64,000 nucleotides of DNA from Sesamum alatum (GCA_034509735.1 JACGWO010000002.1:44285702-44349701), one strand, 5' to 3'. Numbered from the stretch's first letter, positions 11,948-24,691 are shown. Numbers and translations: made by a program. Notes: generated by a model not told the origin, from the sequence alone.

Positions 11948-13509
11948 TCATCTATTATTAGGCAGAGAACAAGATTGTCGAATTTCGCCGTCATCATCTG
12001 TCTTCACGCCAATGCCAGTAAGCTTCAAGAAAGACACAGCCCACCTCTCAAAGAAACTATCTTGATTGTTTGCAAATTCCAGCACTCTATTCCTTGTTTT
12101 TTCATCATCAAGCAGTGCAGAATCTGATTGGAACAGCCCCTTGTGTTCAAGCAAAATCCTGTAGTACTGGTTGTCGAACAGGAGAGGCGTGCCCGGATCG
12201 TTGCTCACAGTGACAGAATCATCGGTAGCAGCGGATGGACACATTTTCGTTAGCTGGGCCGCGTATTGTCTGTCCAGAGATGGATCAATCACTGTGAGAC
12301 TTCCATTTGAGTCGAGCTTGAACCGGTCGTTGAATGAGCTGCAATGAGCTGTTCCAATTGTGTGGGCTCCTGCACAACCAGAACTCAGAAATCCACATTC
12401 TAGTACTAGAAAGAGGTGGTTGGAGAATAGCAAATGTCTTAAATTCTGCTATGTAAATGAGTCACGCGTACGATAAATTCATGACAGGAAACATGCCGGA
12501 CCAGTTACTTTTCAAACATTTACTCGATTTTTTGTCCGTGTGGCTCTGTTCGTGTAAAAAATAAGTAACTTATAGCAAACACACTGGAGTGTAACACCCA
12601 AGATACGGACACAGATGATCAGGCTGGTTTGCGTTCACTAGTTTGTCGTGCATATGCTTACCTGAGAGTGTAACAAGGTCATCCATAGATAATCCCTTGG
12701 CAGAAAAAACCTTGGCCATCTCATCCAATGTGAAGCTTGTGTCTATTATGTTTGGTCTCACATTTGCAGCTAAAGAAATCCGACCATCTCTCCGCCCTGT
12801 TGGAATCTGAATGCTTGGGCCTCCTGCCTGTCGGAGAAAGTGCATAAATATTTGTCAAGAAGACATGAATAGAAACGAGACTTGTGGGTCGAATTTTGAC
12901 TTCAGGACAATAAGCTGAAGGGGTTTACGAATTCAACTGCGTCTCTAGCAGCCAATGCAAGTATATCAGCACAAGAAACTGTGTCCGGGCAGAAGATTTC
13001 CAGCACTCTTTTTGCTGCGTCTATCACTGAAAATCCTCCAAGTGATCTATTAGCTGGATCGCTTCGCTCAGTTCCATTTCCTTGTAATAGCACAGAAGCA
13101 TCGCAGCCCTGTCATGACGAACGCATGCTATTAACCACTTTAATAATTATGTCATAACTCTATAATCTTGAACTTGAAAGGAAACATAGTACTCAGTATT
13201 TGGACATATGCAATTCTGATCAATCATTCTAACTAAAACTGAACAGGAAATGACCTCGACAAAGCAGTCATGGAAGAGCAAGCGAAGGAGTTTGCCAGGG
13301 ACTGTTGGATCCAAATCAGAAGCTGATCTCACCGTGTCTTTCACCATCATTTCAGCAGCCGGGCACGAACCCGCGTAGAAGTCGAAAGAGAGACTCGAAG
13401 AAGAAGCCAATGGAAAGAAAAACGATAAACAGAGTATGACAAAAAGTAGAAGCATCAGCACCTTGTGGTGAGAAAATGCTTTGTATGCACAAAATTCTCT
13501 TTTTCCCAT
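11948..13509 (-). CDS. Class III peroxidase (PER18/PER46-like)
   Basis: Four exons: 13509-13255, 13108-12929, 12827-12662 and 12369-11948, all with GT-AG introns, giving about 340 aa. The N-terminus has a signal peptide (VLMLLLFVILCLSFFFPLA), so the enzyme is secreted; it oxidises phenolics with H2O2 in cell wall or vacuole. Distal haem site RLLFHDCF (Arg about 76, His about 80), GCDASVLL calcium site, SCADILALAARD, and proximal His about 203 in VTLSGAHTIGTAHC are all present. The intron positions are the classic three of plant peroxidases. An upstream TTG in the same frame is not used as start; the ATG at 13509 fits the signal peptide. The segments NVRPNIIDTSFT and GIGVKTDDDGEIR resemble Arabidopsis PER18 and PER46. 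A CT-rich microsatellite lies in the 5' leader. Confidence 0.92.
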
Positions 13510-13583
13510 TTTTGAACAGTTTAGCAAGAATCACTGCTTCAGAGATCAGCAGAATGCTTGCTATCTGCCTTACTATGAAAGTG

Positions 13584-13607
13584 GAGAGAGAGAGAGAGAG
13601 AGAGAGG
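13584..13607. repeat. GA/CT microsatellite in the peroxidase 5' leader
   Basis: A run of about 12 GA units (CT on the peroxidase sense strand), 75-100 bp upstream of the start codon. CT-rich leaders are common in plant genes. Confidence 0.8.
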
Positions 13608-13609
13608 CG

Positions 13610-14207
13610 ACGTGTTTATTTAGTTAAGAAGCTGCATTTATTTGGCTGTGGCTATGGCAGGTTGATAATGATTTAAACACAGTGGGGGAGCGGAGTGCCA
13701 GAAGTAGTCAGTAAATGCTCTCCTTCTTGATCTGTATATCTTATTTATGTGGTGGTGGGAAGAGTAAAGAATTGGAACTGAAAGAGTTCAGGTGGGTGGA
13801 AGTTGGGTGTTAGTACATATTGTATCATCTTTACTACGTTGTCAGAAACCTTCATATGGCTCAAGGATTGAAAGAATCTGGACATATGGGTTTTTTGATT
13901 ATTTGTCAAAGAATGTTTAGACTTCCAGGTTCTGCAAGAAGCACTAACTTTCTCATTCTCAGTTCAGGAACTAGATACGATTCAGTATGGATTTCCAAAT
14001 TTCACAGTTTCAACAAAGTTTCCCTCAGATTCTATTCTGGTAGAACTCTGCACCCTGAAATCTTCTGTAAAAAGAAACTTCAACCGCGTAAAAAGATGTA
14101 AATTTCAAGAATCCGATGCACATTGAGCTGATCGTCAACAACGGAGAGATCAAAATAACATATCTTAGTTTTGCAAGAATTAGTGCTTTACAACCTACTG
14201 GTCTGGT
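13610..14207. other. Intergenic spacer between TIC55 and peroxidase
   Basis: About 600 bp holding the TIC55 3' UTR and the peroxidase promoter, both minus strand. No other gene is evident. Confidence 0.6.
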
Positions 14208-16846
14208 TCACAACCTCCTGTGTGTCCGTATGAAGTTTACCGTGTTCAGTGCAATTGCAGTCGAACAGATATGAATTCCAGCGAAGCACAGTGTGGTTGA
14301 AAACAAAAGGAGGGCTTTCCACTGTCTTCCAGATATAAGAATTGCCAAAGCTGTAGATACCACTGCAGCAACCGAGAGGGCGTTTTTCCACGCTTGAAAA
14401 GATTTGAGAACATTTGTGCAGTGCTTGCAATGAATCACATGCCGGAAATATCTGTTTGCAGGATTTGGTGCGTGCATTGTTCCAATCCCACCCTTAGCTG
14501 GTTGAGAAGCTGAAAGGTTGGCGACAAAACCAGCCGGAGCATGCTCAACTACAGCCGGCAATTCTGGTAGAGAGATTGTGCTATGGCCAAAATGATAAGG
14601 CATTCCATGCCCGACTTTGTCCATCCATTTTCGATACTCAGCTACCCATGTGTCTGATGACCTCAAATTGATGTAAAGTTCTCTTGTGGGAACTTTTTCT
14701 TTCATAAGAATTTCATTCTGAGAGGAAAGGAAACCCATATCTTGCTCAAATACCTTACTTGCATTCTGATGAATGTACCATTCTGGAATAAGTCTCAAGA
14801 GCAATGGAGGTTTGCTTGTGATTGCAAACCTAACTATAAGCATGGATTTTCCTTGCCCGGCGGGTCTGCAGAGGAAGAGGCCTGCAGCATAGTGCTTCTC
14901 ACCATTCTTGCCAATGAATTCTCGGTTGTTCTGAAGGGCACAAGGAGCTTGAAATCTTAAAAAGTAATGTACGTAGTTTGGTCCTGCCCGATCTATTTCT
15001 CTACCCCACCAGCCAGCAAAGCCTCGATCTGTCCTCTCAGTCACCTCAAAAAACAGTGCCGCTGCGTCTTCCCTTTTCGCGGTAAAATCTGTTCTGTCAT
15101 GTGAAATAGGAACATGAGCAGGATCCATTAGGTTCTCTAGAAGGATGGAATGATCATAAGGAAGCTCATGGATCGTTGAATTGTCTCGACATCCTGGTCT
15201 CTCAAAGATCTCAAACCAAGGTATTTTGTCGGGATTTGGTGGCTTCTTGTGAGACATCCAAATCCATACAACGCCTTGCGAGTCCCTAATTTCATATGTC
15301 TTCACACAAGCTGATTGTGGAATTCTTGCACCTGTTGAGAGCTGTCCCAAAAATTAGTGAGAAAGAAGACCATTAAGGAAGATCATTTCTTTATGACCAG
15401 GATGAGACCAACACCGCAATATGCCATCTTGTATTTCACAAAGTACACAAAGCACCAACCTGGGGTATTTTCACACATTTACCATTGCCTTCGAATTGCC
15501 AACCGTGGTACAAACATTCCAATCGCCCATCAAGCAGTTGACCTTCAGAGAGTTTTGCTAGCCTAAATGAAAATACTCGGTTTTCAGCCTCAAAATTTTA
15601 TTAGGCTGTGATTTACTGATCTTAGACAATCCAAGATGATGACAACTTATTTCAATCAAATAAAGGTGTGAAGCAACATTATTTCTTACAGCATCAACCT
15701 ACATGGGGAAATCAAATTGCATGCGATAGCGTATATAAGTAGAAGTCATGCTGTATCCTATATGACAGAACAATCTCAGGGGATGGAGGTAAATGAGAAA
15801 CAGTGTTCATAATTTAGAAATAGAGATCATGAAAGAAATTGCAAAGGTGATGCAAAGGGTAGACGTGAATTATAAAACTCAAACATACATGACATGCTAG
15901 TGAAATTTATCTCGAGGTGGGTTCACTGGATAGACACAATGTGCACGATTCACAGAAATCAAAGCAGCAATTTGCTGGGAAGAGATAATTTTGTGATGGT
16001 AGAACTTCCCACTGCTCCTTAAATGATTCCCTAAGTATCCCTTATTCTCCTCCATTCAACCGGTGAACTAATCATTGAATGATACAAACTTTTTCCACGG
16101 TGTAAGTGCCGGAACAAGACACAAGCTCAAGCTCCATCAGAGTTACAACATGGCACACTTATTTCCTTAATTTGACTGTTAAAACTTAGACAAACATCAC
16201 TGATTTCTCTTTTAGTTCAAAAAGGCACCATTTTAAGACCATCAAGAAGTATCATACACTCCAATTTCAGTGACATCCCAGATAAATTCAAGATCTTTAA
16301 GACTTTAACTAAGACTTCTTGCACCCTACCTCAATTTACTCTAACCAAAAACCATGATCTCAGCATCTACTCAGGAAACATTTGAACTCTACAAAAAGGC
16401 AAATAACTAATAAATAAATACATAGACAGATACCTGTGGGGGCATCGATCTTCATAACACCTAAGCACGCCGCTGCCATCTCTATACAAGACAACCTGCT
16501 TGTCGAACACGGTGAGGCCAAGAGGCGCGTCATCAGGCACATTCTTGGTCAGATAAAGAGGATACCATTCTTCAGTCCAGTTATAGCTCACAGCTTCCTT
16601 CTGCCCAACCACTTCTTCTTGAATCACACTCTGATCACCTTCATCCTGCGCCCCAATAGAAATTTCTTCGGCTACTGCACCCAACTTCTGCCAGCTTTTC
16701 TTCAGCTGATTACAAGGCTTTAACAGGGGTTGCTGGCCGAACAACAGGGTTCTTGGTTTCTTGGCAAGTTTATGGAACTGTGAGAAATTAGGAGTCTTGG
16801 AGAGGGATACATCAGAGAGAAATGGTTGTAACTGTAAGAGGGCCAT
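14208..16846 (-). CDS. TIC55: TIC55, chloroplast inner envelope Rieske oxygenase
   Basis: Three exons: 16846-16434, 15562-15460 and 15341-14208, giving about 549 aa. The first ~85 residues form a Ser/Lys-rich chloroplast transit peptide, followed by [17 protein letters not shown]. The Rieske [2Fe-2S] ligands straddle intron 1: Cys135 and His137 in CPHR, then Cys154 and His157 in CLYHGW. The mononuclear iron motif is [13 protein letters not shown] (ligands about His248 and His253). A CxxC motif (CKHC, about 477-480) and two hydrophobic C-terminal segments precede [12 protein letters not shown]55 belongs to the pheophorbide a oxygenase/PTC52 family. It was described as a redox component of the inner-envelope import machinery and hydroxylates phyllobilins during chlorophyll breakdown. 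The CxxC is a known thioredoxin target in this family. All key residues are intact. Confidence 0.95.
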
Positions 16847-18782
16847 GGTTTACTCCCTCCAACTCCAAGAAGATGGAGAATTTGATGAGGAAGAGGACAA
16901 TGCTGGCCTGAAAGTTGGAAGAAAGAAAAGCATTTCTGTGAGGGGTCGAGAGGGTGTTGGGTTGCTTCTTCTACGTGTGTACTAATCCTGGCCACAGAAT
17001 GGAGTTGGACACCGATGTCTGGAATAGGAAATTTCCAGTGCGAAGTACTTCATTTCCTTTACTTCGCAAATTGACAAATTTTAACATAATTTAGGGAGAG
17101 AGATTTCTCCCATATATCTAAGTGACGAAAAATAGAATAAAACAAGTTTAATTAAGATTAAAGTATAATGACACGAATAAATTGAATAACTGAGGAAAGA
17201 TGATTCTGGATTATATCATATCTTATCTTAGTAAGACAAAATAAAATGAAATGAGTTTGTTTGAGATAATTTTCAATTTAATGTAATTTACCACTTTGTG
17301 ATATTACGAACAAATTAACTCTATGAAAAAAATGGATAAATGCAATAATGGTACTCAAATATTAGCACTAAACAGTTTTGGTCCTTAAATATTTTTAGGT
17401 TGCACTTTTGGTCATCAAACTATTATATTTTTGGTCTTTCTTATCCTTCCGTTAATTTTACTGTTAAAGTTAACGGAAAATTCAATATTAGTGTAAAAAA
17501 AAAATCATTTTACTCCCAATGTGTGTTATTTTTCAACTTTTTAGTCCAATATACTTATTTTTCTATTTTTCTTCAAACTTTAATAGAGAAAAAAAAATGA
17601 ATTTAAGCAACAAATTTGCTACATAATCTTAACAAAATATTATCAATAACCTATTTTGTGTATAATGCAATACCTAAAATATGTGCAACACAAGAAATAA
17701 CATAAATACTGAAAAACCAAAAAAAATATTAATGTTGTTTTTTTGCGTTGCACATGTTTTAGGTATCGCATTATACACAAAATAGGTTATTGATAATATT
17801 TTGTTAAGATTATATAACGAATTTGTTGCTTAAATTTATTTTCTTTTTTAATTTTTTCTCTCTTGAAGAAAAAAAAAAGTGTATGGGACTAAATTAAAAA
17901 ATAACACAAAACGGAAGTAAAATGACATTTTTTACAATAAAATTGAATTTTTCGTTAACTTTAACAGTAAAGTTAACAGAAGGCCGAAAACGCCAAAAAT
18001 ATAATAGTTTGAAGACTAATATTGCAACTTAAAAATGTTTGAAAACCAAAACTACTTAAGTGACTAAAATCGCACTTATCCCAAAAAAAATAAAATAACA
18101 ATTTATCTCTCTATGTTTTTTAAAATGGAGTAATTTACCTCCCTAGACAGGAAGGTAAATGTATTTTGAAAAATATAAGGAGATAAAAGCTATTTTATTT
18201 TTCATAGAAAAGTAATTCGCTCGTTTGGAATATTACAGGGGTTGCTTGCATTTTTCCCATTCTCTTCATGTGATTAAATAATACAAAAGTAGAATAACGT
18301 AATTGACATGATTTATACAAATTATAGATAAGAAAAAATAGATAATAATTATAATTAAGGTGATATGTCTATTTTAAAAATAGTGAAATGTGTTCAGGTA
18401 TAGTTTGAAAATTTCTCACAAGCCCAATACAAATTAACTGGGAAAGGTTCACCATCAAGTAAAAATAACTCTTTCTGATTAAAAAAAAAAAAAAGTTGTT
18501 AATATGTCAGTATCTTTTTTTTTTCTTTAAAAAAAATACTTATATATATAAACCCATTTCAATATCCAAAATTGAAGATGCAAATAATTTGAACTCTCTA
18601 TCATTTTGCCAAAGTTCTCTGTAACAGAGTTTCACAGTCATCCTGCTAACTTAGCATACTGCATATACTCGGTCTAACATGCTCTACAAGACTACAACCC
18701 CAAAAATAACAGAAGAGTGAACTCTGATATTACTAATAATCTGTTGTGGCCTCATGACCAACACACACAACTTTCATCCACT
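16847..18782. other. Intergenic spacer containing a 750-bp palindromic element
   Basis: It holds the TIC55 promoter region (16847 to about 17100), the large inverted-repeat element at 17334-18082, and AT-rich sequence up to the stop codon of the BRF1-like gene. No coding gene seen. Confidence 0.6.
17334..18082. mobile_element. Mutator-type foldback MITE with arms of about 340-370 bp
   Basis: The left end GGATAAATGCAATAATGG and the right end (complement GGGATAAGTGCGATTTTAG) are inverted. Matching continues through the arms: GTTAAAGTTAACGG near 17465 pairs with CCGTTAACTTTAACAG near 17952, and TTATCAATAACCTATTTTG near 17640 pairs with its complement near 17780. Almost the whole element is one hairpin centred near 17.71 kb. 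Flanks AAAAAAAT (17326-17333) and AAAAAAAAT (18083-18091) look like a TSD but are low-complexity. Confidence 0.8.
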
Positions 18783-21700
18783 TCAGAAATCGAAATGCTC
18801 ATCATCCACATATTCATCTCCATATTCATTATACATCTCACCATCTTGATGAACAAAACCTTCATCATCTTTGCAGTAACTCATATCACTATCTTTAGAT
18901 CCATCCACTCCGTATGGTGAATTCTTATTCTTACTCCCATAAGAGTCCGAGCTGATCATCTGAGCCGCTTCGGAACTTTGCCCCTGTAAAGATATCAGTT
19001 CATAAGTGTATGCAAATATGATATGTCCTTAAAAACTTAGCATGATATATGTGAGAGGACCAACTTCCAATGCTGTTGTGCGTGCATATTTTCAGGTGAA
19101 AAATACGAGTCCGTTAGAGAAATTAAATTCAACAGCATGCGACCAGCCTTATGACCTTAAAAAGAAAATGAGTGTGCTTTTCAGGACACCTTGAAGATCA
19201 ACTTCCAAATTAAAAACTTGTAAACAACACTTACCAGCTCATCATTCAGGATTTTTAGAGCATCGTAATTGATCCTTGAGCTTGGTCTCTGTGAAAACAG
19301 ATTTCATGTTATGTATCATGAAAATGCATACAAAGCAAAAGCTGAATGGCGGAAGGTACAAAGGCAATCCAGCCAAATGTGGAAGCATCAAAATGATAAG
19401 GCCAATAACTGCATGAAGACATATCAGAAGTTTGCCAACTAATATTATTATAGTACAAATTAGTAGGATGCAGTTTAAATACTACTTTTGCTACCTGTTT
19501 CTAGCAAACCTTAAAGGAGATGTTGGAACAGAAAAATCTCAGTAAGAAACTAGCTTATAACCTGGACCTCTGCTTTCTTGGTGGTTTTAGCAGCTTTCTT
19601 GACAGAGACAACTTTCTTTGTTTCAGTTGTTCTTTTCTGTTTCTTGGCCTGAAATTTAACATGTTAGAAATAAGGAGGCAGGCTTAACTAAAGCTAGATT
19701 TATTAAAATAAGATAAATATTAGAAAACCCGGAAACACCCAGGGCTATTTCAAGAGCTGTATAGTGATATTGATGCAGAAAGTTCAGATCACTTTGTACT
19801 ATTGTATCATAATCAGCTCCATCAAAATACAGTTGGTAAAATCAGTTAAATTTACACATGATCATAAGCTTCTCTTAGTTTTCTTTAACAGTGTGCCATT
19901 GTCAAAAGTTGGTATTTCTGTCCAAAGGAGGACCGAGTTTCCACAAGTGACTGAATATGTAATTTCATTGTGAAAGTAACCTGCCCCAGCCATAAATAGA
20001 AACATTTATATAGATGTGGAGTAACATAGAAGAATGAATGATGTATTCTGGAAGAAGATTGCTTCGTAGAATAATCAAGGTAGGAGAAAGAAAGGTCTGA
20101 GATTGATGCTATGTATCCCAATTTCAACTTAGAAAGAAGAAATTCTTTTACTGTAAGCAAACACATAGAACATAAAGTTTAGGGAGCGTTGGAAAACTGT
20201 CAGAACGAGACAACAAGAAGAACCGGAAAACAAAGAAGGAAATAAACTATTACTTCTGTATAGTTTCCGTGCATTGCTTCCCATAAAATCCTTTTGTAAT
20301 AGAACTCCTCCTTCTTGTTGAGGTATCCAAGAACCTGAACAGTATTCAACATAACATCCAGTCATGTATTGACACCAATTCAGAAATATTATATAATAGA
20401 TGAAAATATAGTAGAATGATCACTAAAGCTATACGCACAGACTTGGATATGAAGTAAGGGCAAATTGAAAGATGGAATTCTCTGAAACTAAAGAGCATGA
20501 AAGTTAATTAGCACATTGAGTTACAGGGTGAACCAAGATGAATCTGCTATCTCAATTACTCTGTGTCAGAAAACAACAAAAGGTTTCATGAGATGGTTTA
20601 AATTTACTCTGCGGGACCTTAAACTTTTTAGATATCAGGGTCATGGATGTACCTTCATAGTCCTGTTCATTACTACTTGGTCTATGGGTTACCCTTTATT
20701 GCATTAGTTGTAGCCTAATAACTGCCATTTAAGATAGAGTTGCACTAAATTTCAAGGTAGACGGGGCTGGATATGGCTGTTGCCTGCCTCACAGATAAGA
20801 CCTTCTAATAATTAATAGACAAGAAAAATACTCTAACCAAGTAAGGCTAACCTTTTTTTTGGCAAAACAAGGTTAAATTTAAAGATTAAATTCTTCAACA
20901 ATTCATCTCTGTTTTCTTATATAGCATTACTTCCTAAGATTTTCTGATAAGATCTTAAAGGTCTCCTTTTGGAATGGAAAGAAAGAAATGCAACTTTTAT
21001 TAACTTCAGTATAAAGACAAAGCAAGTCAAGTAATAACAAGATGTACCTCAGCATCATCAATATCAGAAAAGCTATCTGACTCATTGTTTTTAGTTCGGT
21101 TTCTCTTTAGCTTGTAACCCTTAACAATCCCACAAGTATCCTTACTGATGTCCCAATCTCCAGTTGAAGGACCTGAAATTATTCAATAAATATTCGAGGT
21201 CAGGATCTTCTTTTATGAAAACATGAGTACAACAAATTCGACATGTGCACATTTATCAGAAAAGCAGCTAGGATTACCATCAGATTTTCTCAGTTGCATA
21301 AGCCCACATGGACCAGCATCTGCACCTTCTATGCGGGAAGGTTCAACTCCTTTCTCTACCTATAGAATTAAGGTCTGTAAGATATGGAAGAACATTAAAT
21401 CTTAAGATGGGACCATGATTCATCTTTCATGCCTGCAAGGTAGCATGTACGGATGCAATCAGCTTGGCCATACAATGTTGCCGTCCATCTCCTCAATAAT
21501 AGGAATAAATGGGAACTGGGAAGCTTGCATGCTTTCATACATCAACACACACTAGGTGTAACTCATATAGCATTACGGTACAAAGGCAGTTAAATAGAAG
21601 ATTATTCATTATAGTGACATAAGGATGCAGTATAACAATAATAATATTGATAAAAGGTTCATCTTTGCATACTTCCCAATCAGCAAAACAAAGTTTGAAG

Positions 21701-22175
21701 CTAGAAACAGGTCACAGATATTCAGGGAGAAACTTGAGAAGAAAAGCTTATTTTCAATGGTCTTTTTCTCCCGAAAAGCCTTTTTCTTGGCAGCGGATTA
21801 CTGATCAATGCTTTCCGCAATGGCTTCAATAAAGTTGAAAAGCAATGTTAGCCGTCACAACAACGATCACGGAACACTCTTATTACAGCAGCTAAGCTAC
21901 AGAATCGCGCAACTCCAAAAGAAGTTTTTATGTCTCCGACGATCATAGTGTCTAAAAAACTTAAGAATCCTAAGAACATGCAAAACTGGAAACGCAACCA
22001 ATATCCAAAGCCAAGCATTCTGATATAACTCTTTGACTAATTCTCCGAGTTTTATCTTCTATTTCTTTTGATGAAAACATGTTTGACAAAACTTCCTGCA
22101 TTTTGAATAGCGAGAGTGAAAAATTAGGCATACCAGTTTTTCCGAATTGCCCTCGACGCTTTGCGCAACCGCCAT
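18783..22175 (-). CDS. Short protein with stand-alone BRF1-like TBP-binding segment
   Basis: Seven short exons, all GT-AG: 22175-22134, 21359-21278, 21172-21048, 20334-20254, 19648-19568, 19288-19235 and 18983-18783, giving about 221 aa. Exons 3-6 match the order of the TBP-binding homology domain of TFIIIB subunit BRF1. They contain DSFSDIDDAEVLGYLNKKEE, then YYKRILWEAMHGNYTE, a Lys-rich linker (KKQKRTTETKK), and SSRINYDALKILNDEL. The tail is acidic (EYGDEYVDDEHFDF). The zinc ribbon and cyclin folds that make up the N-terminal half of BRF1 are absent, and the first exon starts with an ATG just upstream of the divergent neighbour. By family knowledge this segment contacts TBP in RNA polymerase III initiation; a free-standing version could modulate that, which is inference. 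Splice sites and phases all agree, so this is unlikely to be a relic. Confidence 0.75.
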
Positions 22176-22359
22176 TGCCGCTGTCTGTGGAGTTTCAGGA
22201 GATGTGAACCCTTGAGCTCCCGGGGGTTTATATAGGTCTGGGTTCTTTGGTTGATTACTAAAATACCCCCTGTTTTAACATCTCTAAGATTCTTTTACAC
22301 GCTGACGGGAAAACCTAAAATAAAATGCTTCTTTTGTTCTTCGGCGACTCAAAATTCAA

Positions 22360-22415
<56 letters not shown>

Positions 22416-22441
22416 ACTAGCTTTCTTCAGTGGAGTGAAAA
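22176..22441. promoter_or_regulatory. Shared divergent promoter with (GA)25 tract
   Basis: Only 266 bp separate the start codons of the minus-strand BRF1-like gene and the plus-strand SKA2-like gene, so both promoters and leaders must lie here. A GA microsatellite of about 50 bp (22364-22413) ends about 28 bp before the SKA2-like ATG, and is therefore probably in its leader. No clear TATA box was seen. Confidence 0.65.
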
Positions 22442-24691
22442 ATGGAGCATAACCAAGCAGTGGATGGGCTTCTGAGCCTGTTTTCTAAAGCCAATCGTGA
22501 TCTATCCACCGTCCATAACAAGCTCCAGAAGGAATTCCAGCAAGTCTACCCCGACCATGTACTCAATCCCCACTTCTATTTCGCTGTTTCTTTGGATTAC
22601 TTCTCTTATGGGAGGAAAAATGGAACCGTGAATCCAAACCCACGAATTTATTATTTTGTTTTCGAGCGAATTATGTTGTGTTTTTCGTTCTCAAAAGACA
22701 AGTTTACACATTAAGTGGGTTCCTAATTGCTTCTCCTTGTGTTTTGAATTTTTTCTTTTCAACAGGCAAATCCCATGAAGCTGGTGGCGAGGTTGAAAAA
22801 AATAGAAGAAGAAATGTCATCCTTGAAGGACCAGTGCCGCGAGCTTCTTGCCGCAAAGCAGGTAACAGATATGTGAGAACTCTGATTCTATTTCTGTCTG
22901 AATCTTGCATTGCCATTGTATAAAAGTGTTTGTCTTTTTACGTTCTGTACTACTACCATTTTATAACTGATTTTTGGTTGAGAATGTTTAAGAACTATGG
23001 GAATGAAATATTGGCCTATTTTCTGGATTCTGGCTAAAAGATGCTTTAATTTCAATTATTGACTCTCACTAGATCGAATTTACATTACATAACTACTCGA
23101 AGCCTATGGTGTTCCTTCGTGGACTACGGTTCTTTTAGGTGCAAACAAATTTTAAGGTTGTTTATGATTGTCTTGCTCATTTTACATGGATTGCTCATCT
23201 ATGAATTGGCTGTAGATTGAAGATAAAAAGATAAATAGTTTTCAGTGTGGTCTTTGTGTTTCAGTCCCCTGTTTCACCATATTGGTTGAGCATTTGCAGA
23301 TTAGTTTCTTCATGTTTTTCAACCATGATGGCTGATGTTGAATAAATCTATAGGTCTCAATATTTCATCGTGAGCGTAGAAGTTAAAAAGTTTTAAAACT
23401 TTTGACACGCAGGATTTGATTGATAAAGCCAGAACACTCTTAGTTGGAAACAGGACATTGCTGCAGAGGTTGCAAGCATCCTCTGGTGCACCTGTCACAA
23501 GTGATGCTGATGATCTTGCATTTGCGAGCTTCAATCAGGTATATATATTGGTTTAGCTGATAAGAATTCCCTCCGTTAGATGCCAATTGAAGGTGCGGAT
23601 GTTTATTTACCGTGTCGTCTGAAGATAGTGAAAGGAGACATTTCACAAGGAGGGGGTGGGTGGGTGGGTTGTTGTTGTTGTGTGTGTGTGTGAACTGATT
23701 AAGATTGTTAACAATTATGTTCAAGGTTCAAATGGTTGCATTTTCCATATGATGCTGTAAGACTCTGCATCATTTGCCAGCAAGCAACCAAAATTTACTT
23801 GGTAAGGTTTTGGTTATGTACCGAGACATAAAGTATTGTGCTACGGTGCTTCCTGTTGGCCTTGCTAAAATTTTAATAGATGCTTCCATGGAAATTTGGA
23901 TTTATGTAACTTTATTTCTCTCATGATGTACAGATTATTGATGAGTGGACGCTTCAGGTCAAATCTAGAACAGGTAACTTGTTTGTTTAAACGGATTACA
24001 TGCCTTCATATGCTTATATTGATCTTTGTCTTGTTTTTTTTTCCCTACATCATCTGAGGTACAAAATCATTCAAAAGAATGATGGAATATTCACAAAGAA
24101 ATGTAGGAATATGATAATTTCGCCATCCTTCTCATTCTTTGTCCAAACGACTGGTAATGGCGTCATAGAAGTGTTGCTAAGAAATCCAGGAACTTCTGAT
24201 CTCATTAATTTCAAGTAACTTCGGTATGTTAAAATCTTCATCTGATGTGGTAGTGTGTGGCCAGAAATATCCTTGCTTTCTCGTTCAAGAATGGACGATG
24301 CCATTTTGGCTAGAAAGAGTTTTAACTTTTAAGTCCTTGTTTTCTGGTTTCTGAAAGAGCTGACTAACATTTCAATTAAGTGAGGTCTGGTTATGTGGTA
24401 GTTAGGAATACATACCTGAGAAGGGTAGATATGAAGTTGAGGAATATGTTTGTGGGGCTTCAAAAATAATGAAGCAGTAATACTAAGTTAAGTTTCTTCT
24501 GATTTGATCAAAAGTGCTTCTTTTCATGCTACCATACGCAATAATTCTGATGTATCTGGGGGCTTTTGATGGGATTATATCCGATGATTCTTAACTCTTC
24601 AAACAACTGTCATTATGCAGAGGACGAGGAGGAGCCAGGCTCTAACGACATCAACCAGTTGTTATTCTCGGCAATTGTCCAAAGCAACTGA
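22442..24691 (+). CDS. SKA2-like spindle and kinetochore-associated protein
   Basis: Five exons: 22442-22558, 22766-22861, 23413-23538, 23934-23973 and 24621-24691, giving about 149 aa. The protein is helical with heptad-like spacing: AVDGLLSLFSKANRDLSTV, FQQVYPDH, then ANPMKLVARLKKIEEEMSSL and QCRELLAAKQDLIDKA. It ends DINQLLFSAIVQSN. The opening segment, including the LF.KA..DL pattern and the N-P-x-x-L-v-x-x-l-K core, resembles SKA2, the small coiled-coil subunit of the SKA complex that couples kinetochores to microtubules. Plant orthologues are annotated only by weak similarity, so function is inferred. All introns are GT-AG and phases agree. Two or more other proteins share its divergent promoter style, but only the BRF1-like gene is adjacent. 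Confidence 0.7.

Noticed and set aside
13147..13527. Peroxidase start at 13527
   Set aside because: The codon there is TTG; the ATG at 13509 directly precedes the signal peptide.
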